Origin: CAYFUT01 sp964346395
Lineage (GTDB): Bacteria; Bacillota; Halanaerobiia; Halobacteroidales; Halobacteroidaceae
Direction of reading: 5' to 3'
NCBI GenBank assembly: GCA_964346395.1
Contig: CAYFUT010000001.1
Location: 1 to 64,000 of the forward strand
Length of the DNA: 64,000 bases
How positions within the stretch are numbered: the stretch's first letter is position 1; the number at the start of each line of letters is the position of its first letter. A program made the translations under genes and the position numbers. The notes below the pieces were generated by a model, which saw nothing but the letters and a program-made list of their open reading frames with translations, had not been told where the DNA came from and ran no database searches. Positions 1-7,252 of the stretch are shown piece by piece.

Positions 1-11
1 AGTATATGTGA

Positions 12-93
12 AGCAGTGAGCAGCCACCTCCAAATCTTATTTGTGATTTGGGGGTAGAGGTTCACGAGTAGTCCTGCTAGAAAGTAGGGAGGG
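12..93 (+). promoter_or_regulatory. Structured leader upstream of the PAS/HD-GYP gene, class unknown
   Basis: Nested inverted repeats lie directly before the start codon: AGCAG (12-16) with CTGCT (74-78), ACCTC (26-30) with GAGGT (57-61), and CAAATC (31-36) with GATTTG (45-50). An alternative hairpin, CCTGC (73-77) with GTAGG (84-88), would use the same CTGC and touch the ribosome binding site GGGAGGG (87-93). Such mutually exclusive pairing is typical of a translational switch. I could not match it to a known riboswitch class. The 5' part may lie outside the window. Confidence 0.35.
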
Positions 94-100
94 CGGTAAT

Positions 101-1795
101 GTGGTAGATAGAGCAATTGTATTATTTGTGACTCCAGATACTGGGGAAATTAGTGGCGTTAATCAAGCGGCTTCTTCTTTGTATGGCTATTCAATAAAAG
201 AATTAAAGAACAAAAAAATTATCGATTTAGATAGTAATTTTTCGCCGGATAAGTTACTTACAGACAAATTAGCAGTTACAGAGAAGAAACAGTTCAGTAC
301 TACTCATCAGTTAGCAGATGGAGGTACCGCAAAAGTAATAGTTGTTGTGGAACCTATTCTAATTGGTAACCAGAATTTGCTGCAGTTGACTGTTAAGCCG
401 CAAAAAGAGGCTGCGCAGCAGAAAAATAAATACCGGAAACTGTTTAATAAGGCAGCTGATGCTCTGCTGGTAGTTGATGAATCTAAGCGAGTGAAGCAGA
501 TAAATAAAGCAGCTAAGAGGATAACCGGCTGGGGAGAGGAAGCATTAGAGTTGGAGATAGCTGAAGTTTTTCCCATTAAAGCTGAGGAAACTGGAAAGTC
601 GGAACTATCGCTGATACAGAAGGTATTAACTACTGGGAACCAACAACAATTACCTAAAAAAACAGTTCTGCCTACCAAAGAGGGGACGGAAATTTTTATT
701 GCCGGAACTGCTGTTCCTGTAGAAACCAAAACTGGAAGTAGGGAAGTAGTAATTAATTTTCGCGATGTAACTTCGCAGCGAAAATTACACCGCCAACTAC
801 AGAAGCAAAAGCAGAGATACCAGATTCTATTTGAAAACACGGGGGCGGGGACTGTTTTAGTTACTGAAAAGGGAAAGATTACTCTGGTTAATAAGCGGTT
901 TACTGAAATTACCGGCTACAGCAAAGCGGAAATAAAAGGAGAATCTTGGACTAAATTAGTAGCTAATAGAGAAGATTTAGAACAAATGATTGATTATCAT
1001 CAGGCAAAGCTTGCTGGGAAGGAAGAGGTGCCCCCTAAATATGAATTTAAATTAGAGACAAAAACGGGCGGAACAAAAAATATACTGGTAGCTGAAGCAG
1101 CAGTGCCTGGTCGGGAGGAAGTTATTTATTCACTGACTGATATTACTTATTTAAAAAATTTAGAAGTTGGTCTGGAAGCAACAATTGAAAAGCTTAATTT
1201 GATAGTGGAAAAAACGATTGATACTTTAGGAGATACAGTAAGAGCAATGGATGCCTATACTTCCGGCCATCAGGAAAGAGTAGCTAAATTAGCAGTTGCT
1301 ATTGCAGATGAATTAGGGATCTCCAATTTTCGAAAAAAAGGATTAAAATTAGCTGCTCTAGTGCATGATTTAGGAAAAATAAAAAATCCGATTGGGATTT
1401 TAACTAAACCGTCTTCGTTAACTGAGCTTGAGTTTAAGATGATTAAGGAACATCCTCAGGTGGGCTGTGAAATTTTAAAAGAACTTGATTTTAAGTGGCC
1501 GGTAGCCAAAATAGTTAAGCAGCACCACGAAAAAATAGATGGTTCTGGATATCCGGAGGGATTAACAGGAGAAGAAATCTTATTGGAAGCCAGAATTATT
1601 ACGGTGGCTGATGTAGTAGAGGCGATGAACTCGCACCGACCTTATCGACCGGCTTTAGGACTTGAAGCTGCTCTGGATGAAATTAAAAAGAATCAAGGGC
1701 AGCTTTATGACCCCGAGGTAGTAGAGGCCTGTATAGAGATTTTTGCGGATAAAGAAAGCTTTGAGGAGTTTTTAAAGGACTGCCCATCATTTTAA
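101..1795 (+). CDS. Triple-PAS HD-GYP domain protein (putative c-di-GMP phosphodiesterase)
   Basis: The 564-residue protein is probably cytosolic, with no membrane segment or signal peptide. Three PAS folds occupy about residues 5-100, 112-225 and 235-350, followed by an HD-GYP domain at about 370-560. The HD-GYP signature is complete: His in SGHQERVAKLA, HD in LVHDLGK, HPQVG, and HHEKIDGSGYP. The family hydrolyses cyclic di-GMP, and PAS domains usually sense redox state or small ligands, so this should be a signal-controlled phosphodiesterase. The start is GTG at 101, with GGGAGGG about seven bases upstream. The reading frame is closed at 44-46, so the first PAS begins abruptly and may lack its first strand. 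The flagellar operon downstream encodes two PilZ proteins that could read the same messenger. The gene is transcribed alone. Confidence 0.88.
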   Translation: MVDRAIVLFVTPDTGEISGVNQAASSLYGYSIKELKNKKIIDLDSNFSPDKLLTDKLAVTEKKQFSTTHQLADGGTAKVIVVVEPILIGNQNLLQLTVKPQKEAAQQKNKYRKLFNKAADALLVVDESKRVKQINKAAKRITGWGEEALELEIAEVFPIKAEETGKSELSLIQKVLTTGNQQQLPKKTVLPTKEGTEIFIAGTAVPVETKTGSREVVINFRDVTSQRKLHRQLQKQKQRYQILFENTGAGTVLVTEKGKITLVNKRFTEITGYSKAEIKGESWTKLVANREDLEQMIDYHQAKLAGKEEVPPKYEFKLETKTGGTKNILVAEAAVPGREEVIYSLTDITYLKNLEVGLEATIEKLNLIVEKTIDTLGDTVRAMDAYTSGHQERVAKLAVAIADELGISNFRKKGLKLAALVHDLGKIKNPIGILTKPSSLTELEFKMIKEHPQVGCEILKELDFKWPVAKIVKQHHEKIDGSGYPEGLTGEEILLEARIITVADVVEAMNSHRPYRPALGLEAALDEIKKNQGQLYDPEVVEACIEIFADKESFEEFLKDCPSF

Positions 1796-1807
1796 AGGAA
1801 ACAACAA

Positions 1808-1837
1808 AAAACCTTTGGGGGCTTCCCAGGGGTTTTT
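1808..1837. terminator. Intrinsic terminator, probably bidirectional
   Basis: AAAACCTTTGGG (1808-1819) pairs with CCCAGGGGTTTT (1825-1836) through a 5-base loop, with two G-U pairs. A-tracts and T-tracts flank both sides, so it can end the HD-GYP transcript on + and the mscS transcript on -. Confidence 0.8.
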
Positions 1838-1887
1838 ATCGTTTAGCAAATTATACTTTTTAGGGGTTGTAGATAACTGTTGTCGAA

Positions 1888-1954
1888 TTTGACTTTATGG
1901 TTGATTCAATTTCAACCTTAATCTCAAACTGAGTTGCCGTTAGGCGACTTTTTT
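1888..1954 (+). repeat. Dispersed terminator-like repeat, copy 1
   Basis: AATTTGACTTTATGGTTGA is followed by a TTCAA/CTTAATCT-rich spacer and the hairpin AGTTGCC (1932-1938)/GGCGACT (1943-1949) with a T-run. Related copies lie at 5458-5511 and 15396-15460, each downstream of a + strand gene that already has an ordinary terminator. The C-terminal codons of mscS on the - strand are read from this hairpin. Confidence 0.6.
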
Positions 1955-2796
1955 ATGATTGCCAGGTGGTCATATGGAATATCGATTCCTTCTTCATCGA
2001 AGCGTTCCTTAATTCGCTGTCTAATAATTCGGTTTATCTTCCAGGTTTCCATGGCTTCTACCATAGCAATAATCCTGATGTTGACACTGGAACCTGCTAA
2101 TTCTTGGACGCCTAGTACTTGTGGACCTTCTGTCAAAATATCTGAGTATTCTTCTTTTAATTCAGCACAGAGGTCTTCAAGAACAGAAATAGCTTCCTTA
2201 ATGTTCTGGTCATAATCAATTGCAGCGTCGACTAAAGCGCGCCGGCTGTTGGCTGATAAATTAGTAACTTGGGTGATACTTCCGTTGGGTATGATATGAA
2301 GATCGCCGTCGAAGTTTTTTATTTTTGTGATCCGCAGTCCGATTTCTTCTACTATCCCTTCTACATTAGAAGTTTGGATATAATCTCCGACTGCAAATTG
2401 ACTTTCAAATAAAATAAAGAAACCAGTAATGACATCAGTAACTAAACTTTGGGCTCCAAAACCAATTGCCAAGCCGAGGACTCCAGCTCCAGCCAGGACA
2501 GAAGTAGTGGGTACGCCGATCAGTTCTAAAATAATAGTTCCGGTAATGAAGTAGATTAAATACCGAAGACCGCTTTTAGCTACCGCCTGAAGAGTAATAT
2601 TCCGCTGATTAGTATGGACGTCGTCTTCAGCTCGTTCTTTGAATAGCCGTTCAATGAGAAAGTATAAAGCTTTTAGTAAATATTTCCCAATCAAAATTAC
2701 TAGTATGATTTTTACTAATGATAAAGAAATATCCAGTAAAAATTGACTGGAAGAAAGTTTAGCGGTCAATTGAGAAATCAAGTGTTCTAAATCCAT
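1924..2796 (-). CDS. MscS-family small-conductance mechanosensitive channel
   Basis: The 290-residue integral membrane protein opens under membrane tension to release osmolytes after hypo-osmotic shock, a useful function in a halophile. Hydrophobic segments lie at about residues 20-45, 72-92 and 95-122. The last is the pore-lining TM3, with its Gly/Ala-rich face (GAGVLGLAIGFGAQSL), followed by the beta domain (VGDYIQ, GIVEEIGLRITKI) and the C-terminal alpha/beta domain ending near WKINRIIRQRIKERFDEEGI. This is the short three-TM architecture. The last residues (KKSPNGNSV) are encoded inside a terminator-like repeat, so the 3' end may have been altered when that repeat arrived. A consensus promoter precedes it. 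The family call is firm, but gating properties cannot be inferred. Confidence 0.93.
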   Translation of the reverse strand: MDLEHLISQLTAKLSSSQFLLDISLSLVKIILVILIGKYLLKALYFLIERLFKERAEDDVHTNQRNITLQAVAKSGLRYLIYFITGTIILELIGVPTTSVLAGAGVLGLAIGFGAQSLVTDVITGFFILFESQFAVGDYIQTSNVEGIVEEIGLRITKIKNFDGDLHIIPNGSITQVTNLSANSRRALVDAAIDYDQNIKEAISVLEDLCAELKEEYSDILTEGPQVLGVQELAGSSVNIRIIAMVEAMETWKINRIIRQRIKERFDEEGIDIPYDHLAIIKKSPNGNSV

Positions 2797-2829
2797 TTTT
2801 CTCCTCCTTACTATTAGTTATTACTTCCA

Positions 2830-2858
2830 ATTATATTATTAGATTCGACAGTTTTCAA
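2830..2858 (-). promoter_or_regulatory. Sigma-A-type promoter of the mscS-like gene
   Basis: Read on the - strand, TTGAAA (2853-2858) and TATAAT (2830-2835) are separated by exactly 17 bases, about 35 bases upstream of the start codon and its GGAGG. This gives the channel gene its own promoter in the 80-base gap behind the EamA gene. Confidence 0.75.
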
Positions 2859-2875
2859 TTAAATTTATAAATAAT

Positions 2876-3763
2876 TTACTGGGAAATTTGGTTTTCATAA
2901 TCACTTTGGGCTGCAAAATAGATACCGGTGAGAATAACGGCACCGCCGGCTAAGGTTGCGAGCGGAGGAACTTCTCCCAAAATTAAGAAGGCCAGAACGG
3001 TAGATCCGATTGGTTCTCCCAGAATAGAAGCAGCTACTACGGGAGGGCTTATATATTTTAGTGACCAATTGATGGTTGTATGGCCGATAATATTAGGGCC
3101 AACTGCCAGAGCAAGAAAGATAAGATAATCAGCGGTTTGATAGCCAACTAGTGAATAGTTGGTCAAAAGCACAAAGAATAATAGAAAACAGGCAGTAAAT
3201 AGATAAACGAGGAATACATAAGGAAATAAAGCTAATTTCTGCCGCAGCCTACCAGCAATTAAAACATAACCGGCAATCATAACCGCCCCTCCGAGAGCCA
3301 GCAGATCACCGTAGAGAAAGTTGCCGGCTAATTTGAGATCACTAATTCCAATTACAATACTGCCGCTAATTGCTAATCCGATGCCTAAAATTAATTTAGG
3401 AGATATTTGTTCTTTGAAGATAAAATAGCTGCCGAGAGTAACGAAGATCGGTTGTGTAGCGACAAAGACAACTGAACTAGCTACGGTAGTATGGTCTAAA
3501 GAAGCAATCCAGAGTAAAAAATGGGCGGCTAAGAATAGTGAACCGCCGATCAGCGGCAGCAAGTAATCAGGATTCCAGGCTTTTTTCAACTGTTGTTTAT
3601 TATGCAAAGCTGCCGGAAGTAGTAGTAGAGCAGCAAATCCCAGCCGGTAAAAGGCAATTACTGGAGCCGGAGCGGTAGTTAATCTAATTAAAATAGCTGC
3701 TGAGGAAACGGCAGCAATTCCTAGACCTAAAAGTAAGTATTTAGTTAATGGAGTTGAATTCAT
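2876..3763 (-). CDS. EamA/DMT-family permease
   Basis: The 295-residue protein is very hydrophobic, with about ten predicted transmembrane helices arranged as two EamA repeats (about residues 8-140 and 150-285). The repeats carry the family-typical stretches ALLLLPAAL, SVVFVATQPIFVTLGSYF and PPVVAASILGEPIGSTVLAFLILGE. Members of the drug/metabolite transporter superfamily export amino acids, nucleosides or other metabolites; the substrate cannot be read from the sequence. The start is ATG at 3763 with AAGGTGG upstream. The gene stands upstream of mscS on the same strand, but mscS has its own promoter, so co-regulation is not implied. Confidence 0.88.
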   Translation of the reverse strand: MNSTPLTKYLLLGLGIAAVSSAAILIRLTTAPAPVIAFYRLGFAALLLLPAALHNKQQLKKAWNPDYLLPLIGGSLFLAAHFLLWIASLDHTTVASSVVFVATQPIFVTLGSYFIFKEQISPKLILGIGLAISGSIVIGISDLKLAGNFLYGDLLALGGAVMIAGYVLIAGRLRQKLALFPYVFLVYLFTACFLLFFVLLTNYSLVGYQTADYLIFLALAVGPNIIGHTTINWSLKYISPPVVAASILGEPIGSTVLAFLILGEVPPLATLAGGAVILTGIYFAAQSDYENQISQ

Positions 3764-3925
3764 GGTTGAACCACCTTTTTAGAAATTAAATTCAGTAAGT
3801 ACCTCTACATTGCTTCTGGATTAATAATTTTTTTCCTGTTAAGAATTGAATTTTCTATTGAATATCTCTCAAGGAAAGTTTTTTCTTTGTGATTGGGGAG
3901 GAGAGATTCATCTGTTTTAGTTTTT

Positions 3926-3967
3926 CCCTGATAAATGATATAATTAAAATACAATTGAAAATCAGGG
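3926..3967 (+). promoter_or_regulatory. Promoter with flanking inverted repeat before the tandem-HTH lacI-type gene
   Basis: A -10 element TATAAT (3939-3944) lies between CCCTGAT (3926-3932) and ATCAGGG (3961-3967), a perfect 7-bp inverted repeat 28 bases apart. The -35 is weak (near 3914-3920). An inverted repeat bracketing the promoter would suit autoregulation by the downstream repressor; that is inference. Confidence 0.5.
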
Positions 3968-3983
3968 TAAAGAAGGTGAAATG

Positions 3984-5153
3984 ATGGCTACCATTAAAGA
4001 TGTTGCAGAGGAGGCAGAGGTCTCTACTGCTACTGTTTCCCGGGTTTTAAATGAGAGCAATAATGTAAGTCCTAAAACGCAGGAAAAAGTAGAGCAGGTA
4101 ATAGAAAAGTTAGACTATTCGCCTGGTAAATCTGACCAAGAAAAAACCAGTTTAACTATTAAGGATGTAGCTGAGTCAGCGGGAGTTTCGGAGGCTACCG
4201 TGTCCCGGGTTCTAAATAATAATCAGAATGTGGCGCCTAAAACTAGGCAAAAAGTAAAGGCTACTATTGAACAGTTGGGTTATACCCCCAATTTAAATGC
4301 CCGGGGACTGCGTAGTAATGAGACCAAGTTAATTGGGCTGATTATTCCGGATATTGCTAACTCCTTTTTTGCTGAGATTATGAAAGGAGTAGAAAATTTA
4401 GCCAATTCGCACGGCTATAATGTAGTTCTGTTAGAAACAGATGCTGACTTAAAACGGGAGTTAGAATGTGTAAAAGCCCTTCAGGATAGGAGAGCAGACG
4501 GAATTATTTATATGGGAGAAAATATAGGTAATCTGCGGGAAGCAGCCTTAGAGGAATCAGAAGTACCGACAGTAGTTGTCTGTCGGGAAGAAGAAAATAA
4601 ATTTCCCACGGTGAATATTGATAACTACCAGGCAGTTTATGAGATGATGGATTATTTGATTAAAGAAGCTAATTACCGCCAAATTGGATTTATCAGCGGG
4701 CCGCTTAATGATATAACTGCCGGGAAACTAAGGTTTGAAGCCTACCGGCAGGCATTAAAGGACAATAACTTAGTTTTTAATCAAGACTGGGTAGTAGAGA
4801 CTAATTTTGTTTTGGAAGAAGGATATCAAGCGGGGCAGGAAATTGTAGCTAATTCTCAGCAGCCGGAAGTAGTGTTTGCAGCCAGTGATGAACTGGCAGT
4901 GGGGGCTATGCAAGCGATTAAAGAAGCTGGTTTTGCCGTACCTGATGATATAGGTCTGGTAGGTTTTGATAATATTGAACTTTCACGCTATGTATTTCCT
5001 AATTTGACTACTATCGGACAGCCGATTTATGAACTGGGGAAAACAGCTGCCGAAATGATAATTAAGTTGAGTCAGGGAGAAGAGTTGACGTCTCAGGATG
5101 TATATTTAGACTATGAATTAATAATTAGAGATTCTACTTGGGGTAATAATTAG
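3984..5153 (+). CDS. LacI/GalR-family regulator with two tandem HTH domains
   Basis: This transcription regulator carries two LacI-type helix-turn-helix domains in series: TIKDVAEEAEVSTATVSRVL at about residues 3-47 and TIKDVAESAGVSEATVSRVL at about 58-102. The two are joined by a short polar linker. Only the second is followed by the hinge-helix sequence NLNARGLRS and the periplasmic-binding-like sensor domain (about 116-389: LIGLIIPDIANSFFAEIMKG, SDELAVGAMQAIKEAG, VGFDNIELSRY, LTTIGQP). Ordinary family members have one HTH and about 335 residues, so the extra 55 come from the duplicated HTH. ATG at 3984 is spaced better from AGAAGG than the ATG at 3981. No sugar operon is adjacent, so the effector is unknown. 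Its reading frame is intact. Confidence 0.9.
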   Translation: MATIKDVAEEAEVSTATVSRVLNESNNVSPKTQEKVEQVIEKLDYSPGKSDQEKTSLTIKDVAESAGVSEATVSRVLNNNQNVAPKTRQKVKATIEQLGYTPNLNARGLRSNETKLIGLIIPDIANSFFAEIMKGVENLANSHGYNVVLLETDADLKRELECVKALQDRRADGIIYMGENIGNLREAALEESEVPTVVVCREEENKFPTVNIDNYQAVYEMMDYLIKEANYRQIGFISGPLNDITAGKLRFEAYRQALKDNNLVFNQDWVVETNFVLEEGYQAGQEIVANSQQPEVVFAASDELAVGAMQAIKEAGFAVPDDIGLVGFDNIELSRYVFPNLTTIGQPIYELGKTAAEMIIKLSQGEELTSQDVYLDYELIIRDSTWGNN

Positions 5154-5240
5154 ATTGAGGCTGAGCTTGAGTTTTAGGTTGAGGTTGAGTTTGAGCAAAC
5201 CATTATAACTATTGGTTGTATGGGTTGCTCAGCCTCACCT
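5154..5240. repeat. TTGAG-rich imperfect inverted repeat, copy 1
   Basis: The perfect arms TGAGGCTGAGC (5156-5166) and GCTCAGCCTCA (5227-5237) enclose further TTGAG hexad units and a second imperfect pair (TGAGCAAACC/GGGTTGCTCA). Related elements lie at 35143-35230 and 46467-46532, always in the 3' flank of a gene. No coding potential is seen. With the terminator at 5334-5361 and the repeat at 5458-5511 it accounts for most of the 363-base gene-free stretch 5154-5516. Confidence 0.55.
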
Positions 5241-5333
5241 TCGGGTTTAAACTTCAAACTTATACTTTATATTGTTAATGCTCACTTTAAATTACTACAA
5301 TTTGGTTTAAGTTAACGCTTATGATATCTAGAT

Positions 5334-5361
5334 AAAAAGCCCCCGAACGGGGGCTTTTTTT
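5334..5361 (+). terminator. Intrinsic terminator downstream of the lacI-type gene
   Basis: GCCCCC (5339-5344) pairs with GGGGGC (5349-5354) through a GAAC tetraloop. It is preceded by A5 and followed by T7. The position 180 bases after the stop codon leaves the TTGAG repeat inside the transcript. Confidence 0.9.
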
Positions 5362-5457
5362 GGTTAAGAAATTATATTTTTTGTATTTATAGTTGGAAAT
5401 GTCTTTTTAGCTTGAGATGTTAGCAAGTGGGTTAAGCTTGAAGAGGTTTATCAGAAA

Positions 5458-5511
5458 TTTGACTTTATGGTTGACTTAATCTTAATCTAAGCTACTATCA
5501 GGCGGCTTTTT
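5458..5511 (+). repeat. Dispersed terminator-like repeat, copy 2
   Basis: It shares the 19-base block AATTTGACTTTATGGTTGA with copy 1 and the pattern CTTAATCT...CAGGCGGCTTTTT. The hairpin is weaker here (AGCtac/GGCGGCTT). It lies between the terminator of the lacI-type gene and the stop codon of the convergent ferritin-like gene. Confidence 0.55.
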
Positions 5512-5516
5512 CTAGT

Positions 5517-6029
5517 TTACATCATACCCATACCGGCCATATAGAGCAGATAGAAGGCCCGAATAGACTGGTAGGATTTATCAATCAGGGCATTGAAAAA
5601 GATATCCCGCAGATATTGATGATTAGTCATTAGATAAAAATCTTTATATTCTTTATGGTCACTGCTTGCCTCTAGGATTATTTTTTCTAGGGCTGCTTCG
5701 TAATCTTCTTCTTCTAGATTAAATTCATATTCTTTGCTAGGCGGCGTATAATCTTTTCCGGTTAATTTTTCGTAAGCCTGCTGAAATTGGTAGGCGTGCT
5801 CGCGTTCATCCTGGGCAAACTCCATGAGAATATCGGCAGAAAATTGGTCGGGAGCAATTTCTGCTACTGCGCGGTAGTAGGCTGCATTGTGCAGTTGGTC
5901 AGCAATTGAAAGGTAGATATTTTCGATTAAATGTTCTAGGGCTCCTTCTTCTATCGGCCGGCTAGCTTCCCTCCCCAATTGCTGCAGTTGATTATAGATG
6001 TTTCTTATTTCCCTTGGATTAAGGTTCAT
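5517..6029 (-). CDS. Ferritin-like (rubrerythrin-type) helical protein with degenerate metal site
   Basis: The 170-residue all-helical protein resembles the ferritin-like families of anaerobes. Helix 2 keeps an Exx H motif (AQDEREHAYQFQQAYEKL, about residues 71-88) and helix 3 has DHKEYKDFYL. Helix 1 reads ADQLHNAAYYRAVAE where the metal-binding Glu is usual just before LHxAAYY. Helix 4 reads IDKSYQSIRAFYLLY where a DExRH-type motif would be expected. Two of the expected ligand positions therefore look lost, which argues against a normal di-iron centre. The start is ATG at 6029 with an excellent AGGAGGTGA. It is a single gene facing convergent repeats. A function in oxidative stress is only a family guess. 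Confidence 0.65.
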   Translation of the reverse strand: MNLNPREIRNIYNQLQQLGREASRPIEEGALEHLIENIYLSIADQLHNAAYYRAVAEIAPDQFSADILMEFAQDEREHAYQFQQAYEKLTGKDYTPPSKEYEFNLEEEDYEAALEKIILEASSDHKEYKDFYLMTNHQYLRDIFFNALIDKSYQSIRAFYLLYMAGMGMM

Positions 6030-6114
6030 ATTAATTCACCTCCTGGTAACAGAATATTAACAAGAGGTGAAAATGGTGAATATTGGTTTTAATTACTTGA
6101 TTTACAATTAGATA

Positions 6115-6466
6115 TTATTCTTCTAGCGACCAGGGTTCCTTATCTTCATCAGTGTATTCAANNNNNNNNNNNNNNNNNNNNNNNNNNNNNNNNNNNNNNN
6201 NNNNNNNNNNNNNNNNNNNNNNNNNNNNNNNNNNNNNNNNNNNNNNNNNNNNNNNNNNNNNTATCGCCACCATCAGAATCAAATTCAATCTCAGTTTCCG
6301 TCGAATTAGTAGTAGCCGAGAGAACATGATATGTATCAGTCGGAACCGCGGAAGGAACATTTATATTCTTAATAGTTGGCCCCTGACTACCAGTAAAATC
6401 ACTGGCGCAGCCAGTAACTAATAAACTCAAGCTCACAATTGCACAAATTAACCAGCGCTTAAACAA
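6115..6466 (-). CDS. Small lipoprotein, interrupted by an assembly gap
   Basis: The N-terminal part (6466 to 6262) has a classic lipoprotein signal: positively charged MFKRW, a hydrophobic core and the lipobox LLVTGC at about residues 16-21. A Thr/Ser/Asp-rich segment follows (TNSTETEIEFDSDGGD). The run of 100 N hides the middle. The C-terminal tail EYTDEDKEPWSLEE, ending with TAA at 6117-6115, lies beyond the gap and is in another frame only because the gap length is arbitrary. The start is TTG at 6466 with GGGGGAG upstream. No family is recognised. It should be anchored on the outer face of the membrane. It diverges from the membrane-anchored gene at 6596. Confidence 0.6.
6162..6261. other. 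Assembly gap (100 N)
   Basis: This is a run of exactly 100 N inside the lipoprotein gene. Unlike the gaps at 15216 and 50137, the flanking bases are not duplicated, so real sequence of unknown length is missing here. Confidence 0.97.
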
Positions 6467-6595
6467 ATTTATCTCCCCCTTAGTAGTATGAAATAAGGTA
6501 TTATCTCAAAAAATATATTAGAGAAGTGCAAAGTATATTAACATTGTACCGCAAATGGAATTTAGAAGCAAATTACTGTTAGAAAGAGGTAAGCC

Positions 6596-7252
6596 ATGAA
6601 CCAACTTATTTCCTTTATCCAGGCTAACGGCAAATGGGTAGCAGAAATGGGGATTAACTTCTGCATGGTAGTCGGCTATTTGGGATTTATTCTAGTCTCC
6701 TCCTGGCAGATCAAGTTTCAGGAACGGCAGAACAAGCCGCAAATTGACGTTAAGATAGAAATCAATGATCAAGACCAGCTGCGGTTAGAAGTTTATAATA
6801 CTGGAGAGTTAGACACTGAAGGGGTAGTTTATATTTTGGTTGAGCCGCTGAAGACAAGAGAGGCTACTTTTTTTGATTCCGAAGTCATTCCTAATCGAAG
6901 TTATCAGCCGCTGGCTGATCGGGATAAATTTGCTAAATACTGTTTTGGCAAACTGGAATTTAAGTTGGGCAGTGGAGAAGATCCTTATATTTATGATCCC
7001 TGCCCGGTGTTAGAATATTTAGAGGAATTGACAGGGCAAAAACGAGTCCCCCATATTATTCGGTTAGAAGGCAGTTATCGGAGTGTTAAATACAATGATC
7101 GAGAATTTAAATTCACCAAAAATTATAAGTTGATTCCCCAGGAGGAAACGTGGATTAAAGGACGGGTTAGCCTGAATGCAGTGTTTGCTCCGGAAGTAGA
7201 ACCGGAGGAAGCGCCTGATTATGAAGAGTATAGAGAGCGGCTGGAGGATTAA
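6596..7252 (+). CDS. Membrane-anchored protein of unknown function
   Basis: The 218-residue protein has one N-terminal hydrophobic segment (about residues 17-37, INFCMVVGYLGFILVSSW) followed by a soluble mixed alpha/beta domain. The beta-rich core begins with the pattern DVKIEINDQDQLRLEVYNTG, and the C-terminus is acidic. The N-terminal segment has no cleavable signal motif and probably acts as an anchor. I do not recognise a family. ATG at 6596 is preceded by GAAAGAGGT. Its 3' end overlaps the convergent MurE-like gene by four bases. It diverges from the lipoprotein gene, so a joint envelope role is possible but unproven. Confidence 0.6.
   Translation: MNQLISFIQANGKWVAEMGINFCMVVGYLGFILVSSWQIKFQERQNKPQIDVKIEINDQDQLRLEVYNTGELDTEGVVYILVEPLKTREATFFDSEVIPNRSYQPLADRDKFAKYCFGKLEFKLGSGEDPYIYDPCPVLEYLEELTGQKRVPHIIRLEGSYRSVKYNDREFKFTKNYKLIPQEETWIKGRVSLNAVFAPEVEPEEAPDYEEYRERLED

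Noticed and set aside
1..100. A GEMM-type c-di-GMP, lysine or cobalamin riboswitch before the HD-GYP gene
   Set aside because: Local resemblance only (for example GTAGAGG and GAGTAG as in the lysine class), but conserved cores and spacing are absent. It is reported as an unassigned structured leader.
6115..6360. Apparent second open frame across the N-run on the - strand
   Set aside because: The gap length is arbitrary, so frames across it are meaningless. The tail belongs most simply to the lipoprotein gene.
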